A stretch of 51,468 nt of DNA from Alphaproteobacteria bacterium (GTDB lineage Bacteria; Pseudomonadota; Alphaproteobacteria; Micropepsales; Micropepsaceae): positions 1 through 51,468 of the forward strand of contig JANYAR010000153.1 in NCBI GenBank assembly GCA_025361185.1. The letters are read 5' to 3'. Within the stretch, counting starts at the first letter, position 1; the number at the start of each line of letters is the position of its first letter. Positions 27,579 to 34,397 of the stretch are shown here, one piece after another. A program made the translations under genes and the position numbers. The notes beneath the pieces are model-generated. The model was not told where the DNA came from, did no database searches, and saw only the letters and a program-made list of their open reading frames with translations.

Positions 27579-28490
27579 TTGGACGAGATTTCAAAGGCAG
27601 AGCGCAAAAAGGCATCCGACTTCCCGCAGGAGCTTCTCGATCTGCTGGATTCCTACGTTCACGGCGCCATCGGCCGCCGCGAATTTCTGAGCGGAGCGCA
27701 GAAGTTCGCCACCGCCGCCGTCAGCGCAGCCGCGCTGGTGGAGATGCTGCGGCCCAACTATGCCTGGGCGATCCAGGTCCCGGAAGACGATCAGCGCATC
27801 AAGTCGGAAAAGGTCACGGTGCCCTCGCCCAATGGCACGGGCCATATCGACTGCTATCTGGTGAGGCCCGCCCGCGCGCGCGGCAAGCTTCCCGCCGTCA
27901 TCGTGATTCATGAAAATCGCGGCCTCAATCCCTACATCAAGGACGTGGCGCGGCGGCTGGCGGCGGCGGGCTATATGGCGCTGGCGCCCGACGGGCTTAC
28001 CTCGGTCGGCGGCTATTCCGGCGATGACGAGAATGGCGCCAAGCTGTTCCAGCAGGTGGACAGGGCCAAGATGGGCGAAGACCTTTACGCCGCGGCGGTC
28101 TATCTGAAGAACCGCCCCGACTGCACCGGCAAGCTGGGCGCCATCGGCTTTTGCTTTGGCGGCGGCGTGGTCAACAACCTCGCTGTGCGCATGGGCGCGG
28201 ATCTGGCGGCGGGCGTGCCGTTCTATGGCGCGCAGCCCAATGCAGACGACACCGCCAAGATCAAGGCCCCTATCAATGCGCAATATGGCGAACTGGACGC
28301 GCGCATCACCGGGGGATGGCCCGCCTTCGACGCCGAACTGACCAAAGCCGGCGTTCCGCACGAGGGGCACGTCTATCCGGGTGCGAACCACGGCTTTCAT
28401 AACGATACAACGCCCCGCTATGACGAAGCGGCGGCGAAAGAAGCCTGGCAGCATACGCTGGACTGGTTCGGCAAATATCTGAAGGCTTGA
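27579..28490 (+). CDS. Dienelactone hydrolase family protein with Tat-like leader
   Basis: A 303-residue alpha/beta hydrolase. The catalytic triad of the dienelactone hydrolase family is visible: nucleophile Cys192 in G-F-C-F-G-G-G, Asp240 in G-E-L-D-A-R, His271 in N-H-G-F-H. The N-terminal 60 residues hold R-R-E-F-L (33-37) followed by an Ala-rich hydrophobic stretch ending Y-A-W-A, like the twin-arginine leaders of YghX-type relatives, so export as a folded protein is likely. The start is TTG at 27579 with AAGGGAGG just upstream. The substrate is unknown; in a cell that degrades plant walls an ester or lactone is plausible. Confidence 0.85.
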   Translation: MDEISKAERKKASDFPQELLDLLDSYVHGAIGRREFLSGAQKFATAAVSAAALVEMLRPNYAWAIQVPEDDQRIKSEKVTVPSPNGTGHIDCYLVRPARARGKLPAVIVIHENRGLNPYIKDVARRLAAAGYMALAPDGLTSVGGYSGDDENGAKLFQQVDRAKMGEDLYAAAVYLKNRPDCTGKLGAIGFCFGGGVVNNLAVRMGADLAAGVPFYGAQPNADDTAKIKAPINAQYGELDARITGGWPAFDAELTKAGVPHEGHVYPGANHGFHNDTTPRYDEAAAKEAWQHTLDWFGKYLKA

Positions 28491-28527
28491 ATATTCTGGA
28501 TAATCAAAGCCGTTGCCTCGACACAGT

Positions 28528-28554
28528 TTGAGCCGCGCAAGATGCGCGGCTCAA
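28528..28554. repeat. Perfect 12-base-pair hairpin after the hydrolase gene
   Basis: Arms TTGAGCCGCGCA (28528-28539) and TGCGCGGCTCAA (28543-28554) pair perfectly around a three-base loop AGA. It sits 38 bases after the hydrolase stop. There is no T-run after it on either strand, so it may act as an RNA-stabilising 3' hairpin or a weak terminator. Confidence 0.55.
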
Positions 28555-28662
28555 GGGACGGGTCCATCTGGATGCGCCAAAGGCCGTTCGGCCATGTCGA
28601 AGGTCGCCGCTGTCGCGATACCATAAATATATAACCTGGCCACGCCAACCAGGGGGGCTGAA

Positions 28663-30861
28663 ATGAAATCCGCGACGCGTTTGGGAATATTTTCTGCCGG
28701 CGTCGTGCTGATGTGCCAGGCAAGCATTTTGACGGCGCTTGGGCAGGACACACAATTCAGCCCCAAGGGCCAGCAGATACCTCCGCCGCCTTGCTTTACC
28801 TTGAGAGACCGGTGGGAAGCGCTGAGAGATGGCGCAGATTCCGCGCCCTGTTCCGAGCAGTCGCATCAAGAGTGGCTTCAGGACATAGAACATTGGAAAA
28901 AGGAACGCCGCATCCGTATCGGCTATGACGGTGCGCGATATGACCTGCCGGCGCTGAAATGGGCACAGTCCAGTTTCATTCAACCGCAGATGATGGTCCA
29001 TGACCGCTATCTCTACGATCCCATCCTTCATAAATACACCGTCGATAAATATCTCGATGATCTTAAGAATCGCTATGGCGGTATCGATGCGGTTTTGGTC
29101 TGGCCGACCTATCCCAATATGGGCATCGATGACCGCAATCAGCACGACATGCTACGCGCCATGCCCGGCGGGGTAGAGGGGGGCCGGCAGATGGTCGCCG
29201 ACTTTCATCGCCGCGGCGTGCGCGTTCTGTTTCCCATGATGATGTGGGACCAGGGAACACGCGATCCCGCAAAGCCCTGGCAAGACGCCATCGCGGAATT
29301 GATGAAGGAAATTGACGCCGACGGGATCAACGGCGACACGCAAGATGGTGTGCCGCTTGCCTTCTCCGCTTCAGCGGAAAAAATTGGCCACCCGCTGGCG
29401 TTCGAGCCGGAGGGCGGCCCAAGCGACGAAGCTCTCGCATGGAACGTTCTGACCTGGGGGCAATACACCTATCAATTCGTTCCGACGGTCGACAAATATC
29501 GCTGGCTGGAACCCAAGCACGAGGTCCATATCCAGGGCCGCTGGGATCGCGACAAGACCGACGCCCTGCAATTCGCCTTCTTCAACGGCGAAGGCTGGGA
29601 AAGCTGGGAAAATGTCTGGGGCATCTGGAATGGCGTCACCCCCCGGGCCGGAGAAGCCACGCGCCGCGTCGCCACGATAGAACGCGCGATGGCGCCTTAC
29701 TTTGCCAGTCCGCAATGGGAACCCTTTTATCAGACGAAATCATACGGAATCTTCGCCAGCCGCTGGCCCATGGGCGGCAACACGCTCTGGACCATCGTCA
29801 ACAGGAACCAGTACGACATTGACGACAGGCAAATGAGCGTTCCCTTTGCCGAAGGGACGAGATATTTCGATCTCTATCACGGCGTGGAACTCCACTCCTT
29901 GCGCGAAGGTGAAAACGCCATCCTGTCCTTCGCCATGGAAGCGCACGGCTTCGGCGCCATTTTGGCGGTTCGCGGCAATGTGGACTCCCATATTGCCGAC
30001 TTGCTTTCAAAGATGAAAGTGATGTCCGCCCGGCCGTTGTCCAGCTATTCCAACGACTGGAAAGACCTGCCGCAAAAATTGGTTGAAATAAAGCCGACCG
30101 AGCCTGCGACGTCCGCGCCGCAAGGCATGGTGAAGATTCCCGGCGGGGACTTCGATTTTAAAGTCGAGGGCATTGAAATCGAGGGTCACAACGATGCCGG
30201 TGTTGATGTGCAATATCCCTGGGAAAATGGCGCCAGGCGTTTCCACGAACATCGCATCCCGGTAAAGCCCTTCTTCATCGACAAATATCCCGTCACGAAT
30301 GCGGACTTCAAAAAATTCCTCGATGCCACACAGTACCATCCCGCGGACGCTCTGAATTTTCTCAAGGATTGGACGAACGGGCAGTATCCGCAGGGCTGGG
30401 GCAACAAGCCGGTCACCTGGGTTTCTCTGGAAGACGCCCGCGCCTATGCCGGCTGGGCAGGTAAGCGCTTGCCCAAAGAGTGGGAGTGGCAACTGGCCGC
30501 CCAGGGAAAGGACGGGCGCGCATATCCCTGGGGTAACAACTGGGACGGCGCAGCGGTACCGGTGGCGGAACATGGACGCGTTTTGACCGCCGCGGACAAT
30601 GTGGATGCCCATCCAAAAGGCGCCAGTGCATTCGGCGTGATGGATCTGGTGGGCAATGTCTGGCAATGGACGGACGAATATGTCGATGACCATACCCGCG
30701 CGGCCATCTTGCGCGGCGGCAGCCATTACCGCCCCGATGGGTCGATCTGGTATTTTCCCCAGGCCTACAGGAACGACCAACACGGAAAATTGCTGCTGAT
30801 GGCGCCAAGCTACGATCGGTCCGGCGCTGTCGGCTTCCGCTGCGTAAAGGATGCGAACTAG
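28663..30861 (+). CDS. Exported fusion: unidentified N-terminal part and FGE/SUMF1-fold C-terminus
   Basis: A 732-residue exported protein (signal peptide about 1-27). Residues about 60-460 alternate strands and helices, with D-G-I-N-G-D-T-Q-D-G and Q-G-R-W-D-R-D, and look like a TIM-barrel glycosidase-type domain, but I cannot name a family. Residues about 485-730 are a formylglycine-generating-enzyme (FGE/SUMF1) fold: M-V-K-I-P-G-G-D-F, K-P-F-F-I-D-K-Y-P-V-T-N, R-L-P-K-E-W-E-W-Q-L-A-A, G-N-V-W-Q-W-T, L-R-G-G-S, G-F-R-C. The paired copper-binding cysteines of true FGE are not visible, so sulfatase activation is unlikely. It lies about 100 bases before the flavoenzyme gene on the same strand. 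Function unknown. Confidence 0.75.
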   Translation: MKSATRLGIFSAGVVLMCQASILTALGQDTQFSPKGQQIPPPPCFTLRDRWEALRDGADSAPCSEQSHQEWLQDIEHWKKERRIRIGYDGARYDLPALKWAQSSFIQPQMMVHDRYLYDPILHKYTVDKYLDDLKNRYGGIDAVLVWPTYPNMGIDDRNQHDMLRAMPGGVEGGRQMVADFHRRGVRVLFPMMMWDQGTRDPAKPWQDAIAELMKEIDADGINGDTQDGVPLAFSASAEKIGHPLAFEPEGGPSDEALAWNVLTWGQYTYQFVPTVDKYRWLEPKHEVHIQGRWDRDKTDALQFAFFNGEGWESWENVWGIWNGVTPRAGEATRRVATIERAMAPYFASPQWEPFYQTKSYGIFASRWPMGGNTLWTIVNRNQYDIDDRQMSVPFAEGTRYFDLYHGVELHSLREGENAILSFAMEAHGFGAILAVRGNVDSHIADLLSKMKVMSARPLSSYSNDWKDLPQKLVEIKPTEPATSAPQGMVKIPGGDFDFKVEGIEIEGHNDAGVDVQYPWENGARRFHEHRIPVKPFFIDKYPVTNADFKKFLDATQYHPADALNFLKDWTNGQYPQGWGNKPVTWVSLEDARAYAGWAGKRLPKEWEWQLAAQGKDGRAYPWGNNWDGAAVPVAEHGRVLTAADNVDAHPKGASAFGVMDLVGNVWQWTDEYVDDHTRAAILRGGSHYRPDGSIWYFPQAYRNDQHGKLLLMAPSYDRSGAVGFRCVKDAN

Positions 30862-30960
30862 AGGCGGGCATTCCCCGCGCATATGGACGTCCGCGCGTTA
30901 TAGATCGAATTGGCGGCGGTCGAGAAATTGCTGTAACATCCTTTCATACGGGGTGGGCTG

Positions 30961-32211
30961 ATGGACCGTCGGCATCTGTTGAAAAATTCCCTCGCACTGG
31001 GCGGGTTTATGGGATTGGGCGGCTGCGCCGCCACGCCCCCGGCGGAGGTCAAGCCTGCGCCTCCTGTCGCACCTCGAGTCCCGATCATGGACAGGCCGCC
31101 GCCATTGGCGCCGATCCGCGCCCATACCGACCGGTTGTTCGACATCAAGGTCTGTATCCGGCCGTTCCGCACCAAGGGTCCTAACCTGGACGTCGAGCAG
31201 ATCGGCGATGCGATGGTGGTGCACAATTACGGCCATGGCGGCAGCGGCTGGTCGCTGTCCTGGGGCTCGGCCGACATGGCGGTGCAAAAAGCCATGTCCA
31301 GAAGCCCCAAGCAGATCGCGGTGATAGGCTGCGGCATTATCGGGCTGACATCGGCGATCACCGCCCAGCGCGCGGGCGCCCAGGTGACGATCTATACCCG
31401 TGAACTTTTACCGCGCACCCGCTCGGTGCGCGCCAATGGAAGCTGGACGCCGGATTCACGCATCGCCCTGGCGGCGGAGGCGCCGGCGAATTTCGGCGAG
31501 ACCTGGGAACAGATGGCGCGCATGTCCTGGAAGAACTTGCGTCCCTATCTGGGACTTGCCGGCAACCCAGTGGCCTTTACCGACATGTATCGGTTGTCCG
31601 ACACGCCCTTGGGCCGGGAGGCGCCGCGTGACCCCAGCATCCCGCCCTTGCCGCCGCCGAGCTGGAGCGGATTGCCGACACAAAGCTCCGACTTCGGCAG
31701 ATATGCCGATCGCATCTTAGACATCACGCCCCAGACGCAGGTACTGGCGGACGATATCAACCCCTTCCCGGTGAAGCATGTCACGCGCACCACGAACTTG
31801 TTCTTCAACTTCACCGAATACGGTCATCTGCTGACCAGCGAGTTTTTCGCCGCAGGCGGCAAGATCGTGATGCGCGATTTCCATGCCCCGTCGGAATTGA
31901 CACATCTGCCGGAGAAGGTCGTGATCAACTGCCCCGGTTTTGCAGCGCGCGACTGGTGGAAAGACAAGGCCATGATGCCGGTGCGGGGCCAGACCGGATG
32001 GTTGATTCCGCAGCCGGAAGTCAAATACGCCCTGACCTATCGCAATGTCCAGATCCTGTCCAAGAGCGACGGCATCATGGTGATCGCGCTCGAGAACGGC
32101 GACATGAAAGGCTACAACAACAGCGACGAATCCGTGAACCGCGCGGAATCGGAACGGGCGGTCAAGGTGATCGAAGAGCTATATTCGCGGTTTCCCACCA
32201 ACCCGGCGTGA
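30961..32211 (+). CDS. Tat-exported lipoprotein flavoenzyme, circularly permuted D-amino-acid oxidase fold
   Basis: A 416-residue FAD enzyme of the D-amino-acid oxidase (DAO) family with an unusual order of parts. Residues 1-23 hold R-R-H-L-L-K and L-G-G-C, matching both a twin-arginine motif and a lipobox; a Pro-rich linker follows. The motif that normally ends DAO proteins, R-P-x-R (67-70) through V-V-H-N-Y-G-H-G-G-S-G (86-96) and S-W-G, comes next. Only then comes the FAD-binding G-C-G-I-I-G (123-128), which normally starts the protein. The end, with V-I-N-C-P-G-F-A-A-R and G-Q-T-G-W-L, stops where R-P-x-R would begin. It should be membrane-anchored in the periplasm and oxidise D-amino acids, probably passing electrons to the cytochrome encoded 19 bases downstream. 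Substrate inferred. Confidence 0.85.
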   Translation: MDRRHLLKNSLALGGFMGLGGCAATPPAEVKPAPPVAPRVPIMDRPPPLAPIRAHTDRLFDIKVCIRPFRTKGPNLDVEQIGDAMVVHNYGHGGSGWSLSWGSADMAVQKAMSRSPKQIAVIGCGIIGLTSAITAQRAGAQVTIYTRELLPRTRSVRANGSWTPDSRIALAAEAPANFGETWEQMARMSWKNLRPYLGLAGNPVAFTDMYRLSDTPLGREAPRDPSIPPLPPPSWSGLPTQSSDFGRYADRILDITPQTQVLADDINPFPVKHVTRTTNLFFNFTEYGHLLTSEFFAAGGKIVMRDFHAPSELTHLPEKVVINCPGFAARDWWKDKAMMPVRGQTGWLIPQPEVKYALTYRNVQILSKSDGIMVIALENGDMKGYNNSDESVNRAESERAVKVIEELYSRFPTNPA

Positions 32212-32230
32212 CCGAGGAAAGGCAGCGGAC

Positions 32231-32680
32231 ATGCGGCGTAAAATCATTCTGGTCCTGATGGCGTGCATGGCAGCGAGCGGCGCCCGGGCGGGAACGTCGG
32301 TTTGGGACGGCGTCTATTCCGACGAACAAGTCAGCCGCGGCCAGACCCTGTTTCAGCAGAGCTGTGCCAGGTGCCATGGCGCCAATCTCGCCGGCACCTT
32401 CGAGACTCCGCCGCTGGTCGGACGCTTCATTCCCTATTGGGCGGGCACGACGCTAGACGTGCTGTTCGATTATGTCAGTACGGCCATGCCGCTGGATCGG
32501 CCTGGCTCGCTGGGCCCGGGCGCCAATGCCGATATCCTGGCCTTCATTCTGAAGGCAAACGATTTCCCTGCCGGGACGAAAGAATTGAGCGCCGCAAGTG
32601 AAGACCAGAAATCCATCAGCTTCGACGCCGTCCGGCCGCAGCCTGCGGCCAATCACAAGAAAAGCGCTAAAGCGCGATAG
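32231..32680 (+). CDS. Exported monohaem cytochrome c
   Basis: A 149-residue cytochrome c with a signal peptide (about 1-20, ending A-R-A), one C-A-R-C-H haem site (45-49), and a later Met (T-A-M-P-L) that could be the sixth ligand. The last 35 residues are polar and Lys-rich. GAGGAAAGG precedes the ATG. It lies 19 bases after the permuted flavoenzyme and 16 before the D-aminoacylase gene, so it is the obvious electron acceptor of the flavoenzyme in the periplasm; that pairing is inferred from gene order. Confidence 0.9.
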   Translation: MRRKIILVLMACMAASGARAGTSVWDGVYSDEQVSRGQTLFQQSCARCHGANLAGTFETPPLVGRFIPYWAGTTLDVLFDYVSTAMPLDRPGSLGPGANADILAFILKANDFPAGTKELSAASEDQKSISFDAVRPQPAANHKKSAKAR

Positions 32681-32696
32681 CCTCAGGGGGCACACC

Positions 32697-34337
32697 ATGC
32701 TCAATGCGTCCAGAATATTTCAGGCCGCCGCCGCTCTTCTGTTCCTTTCCGGCCCCGCCTGCGTCGTGGCGCAGCCCGCCCAGGACGCCGACATCCTGAT
32801 CAAGGGCGGCGAGGTCGTTGACGGCACTGGCGGTCCGCGGATGCGGGCCGATGTCGCGATCAAGGGCGACAGGATCGTCTATGTCGGGCGCGCGCCGGTG
32901 AAGGCCAAGCGCGTCATCGACGCGACGGGCAAGGTCATTTCGCCGGGCTTCATCGATATGCACGCCCATTCCGAATTTGGCCTTGCCCTGGACGGAAGGG
33001 GCTTGAGCAAGATCACCCAGGGCGTGACCACCGAAGTCCTGGGCGAACATCTTTCTGCCGGCCCCGTGCTGGGCCCGGCAGTGGATGACCCGATGATGGT
33101 GGCGCCCCCGGTCAAGCGCAGTTGGACGACCCTGGGCGGCTTTTTCTCCTTCCTGCAGAAAAAGGGCATCGGCCCCAATGTGGTGTCCTATGTCGGCGCC
33201 GGCCAGGTTCGCGCCTCGGTGATGGGTTACGAAGACCGCACGCCGACCGCCGCCGAAATGGCGCAGATGAAAAAGCTGATCGCCCAAGCCATGCAGGAAG
33301 GCGCTTTCGGGCTTTCGGCGGGTTTGGTCTATGTGCCCAATTCCTTCAACACCACGGACCAGATGATCGAACTGGCCAAGGTGGCGGCCGGCTATGGCGG
33401 CATCTATTCGGTCCATATGCGCGATGGCAGCGAAAAAGGCCTGCTGGAAACCATTCAGATCGCCAAGGGGGCGAACATTCCCGTCGAAATCTTCCATCAG
33501 GGCGGTGGCATCGCCAGAAACCCCAACATAGCGCGTATCATCAACCAAGCGCGCAGCGAGGGCGTCGATGTGACCGCCAATGCCTATCCCTACACTGTGG
33601 GCTGGACCTACATCCGCCAACTGATACCGGTGTGGGCACAGGCCGGGGACGCGGCAGCCATCACCGCCCGGCTGAAGAATCCCGAAATACGGGCCCGTGT
33701 GATCGCCGAAATGAAGGCCGCGCCGGCGCGCTATGGCGATTACACCATCAGCTCCGCAAATCTCGATTTTGACGGCCACACGCTGCAGCAGATCGCCGAT
33801 AGCATGCATGTCTCGGTCGAGGAGGCGATGGTCAATGTGCTGATCCAGCAAAAGGCGGAAGGCTTTCAGATCGGCCCCGCCAATCCCAGCCTCGATGCCG
33901 CCGTGGCATCGGCGATCGCCAATCCCTGGATCGATATCGGCTCCGATGGCATCGCCCTTCCCGCCGGCGTTCATACTGGCTTCGGCCGGCCGCATCCCCG
34001 CTCATTCGGCACCCACACCCATATCCTGGGAGAGTATGTGCGCGAACGCCATGTCTTCAGCCTGGAAGAGGCGGTCCGCAAGATGTCGTCCCAGCCCGCC
34101 AACCGGCTGGGCATCGCCGATCGCGGCATCGTGCGGCAAGGCATGAAGGCCGATCTGGTCGTCTTCGATCCCGCCACGGTGCGTGACATGTCGACGTATG
34201 AAAAGCCGGATCAGTATTCGCAAGGCATCGACTGGGTGCTGATCAATGGGACAGCCGTGGTAGCCAATAGCGTTCCCACCAATGCACTTCCCGGCCGCAT
34301 TCTACGAGGACCAGGCTACAAGCCCGGCACTCCATAA
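32697..34337 (+). CDS. N-acyl-D-amino-acid deacylase family amidohydrolase, exported
   Basis: A 546-residue amidohydrolase (signal peptide about 1-25, ending V-V-A-Q). It has the N-terminal small beta domain with G-G-E-V-V-D-G-T-G, the metal-binding H-A-H (89-91) in F-I-D-M-H-A-H-S-E, H-M-R-D near 240, E-I-F-H-Q near 263, and the late G-S-D-G with the catalytic-type Asp. These match D-aminoacylases, which free D-amino acids from N-acyl forms; some relatives act on dipeptides. A G-rich box lies before the ATG at 32697. It ends the flavoenzyme-cytochrome-deacylase set and would supply the flavoenzyme with D-amino acids in the periplasm. A strong hairpin terminator follows. Confidence 0.9.
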   Translation: MLNASRIFQAAAALLFLSGPACVVAQPAQDADILIKGGEVVDGTGGPRMRADVAIKGDRIVYVGRAPVKAKRVIDATGKVISPGFIDMHAHSEFGLALDGRGLSKITQGVTTEVLGEHLSAGPVLGPAVDDPMMVAPPVKRSWTTLGGFFSFLQKKGIGPNVVSYVGAGQVRASVMGYEDRTPTAAEMAQMKKLIAQAMQEGAFGLSAGLVYVPNSFNTTDQMIELAKVAAGYGGIYSVHMRDGSEKGLLETIQIAKGANIPVEIFHQGGGIARNPNIARIINQARSEGVDVTANAYPYTVGWTYIRQLIPVWAQAGDAAAITARLKNPEIRARVIAEMKAAPARYGDYTISSANLDFDGHTLQQIADSMHVSVEEAMVNVLIQQKAEGFQIGPANPSLDAAVASAIANPWIDIGSDGIALPAGVHTGFGRPHPRSFGTHTHILGEYVRERHVFSLEEAVRKMSSQPANRLGIADRGIVRQGMKADLVVFDPATVRDMSTYEKPDQYSQGIDWVLINGTAVVANSVPTNALPGRILRGPGYKPGTP

Positions 34338-34342
34338 GGCCT

Positions 34343-34390
34343 CAAAAAACGGCCGGCGCCGACAGGGGATCGGAGCCGGCCGCCGTTTTT
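34343..34390. terminator. Bidirectional terminator between deacylase and receptor genes
   Basis: AAAAAACGG-CCGGC on the left pairs with GCCGG-CCGCCGTTTTT on the right, with a small GCC bulge and a 17-20-base loop. The A-run on one side and T-run on the other serve both convergent genes. Confidence 0.8.
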
Positions 34391-34397
34391 CAGGCGA

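Noticed and set aside
28663..30861. A true formylglycine-generating enzyme that activates sulfatases
   Set aside because: The copper-binding cysteine pair is not visible, the protein is exported as a much larger fusion, and no sulfatase gene is nearby.
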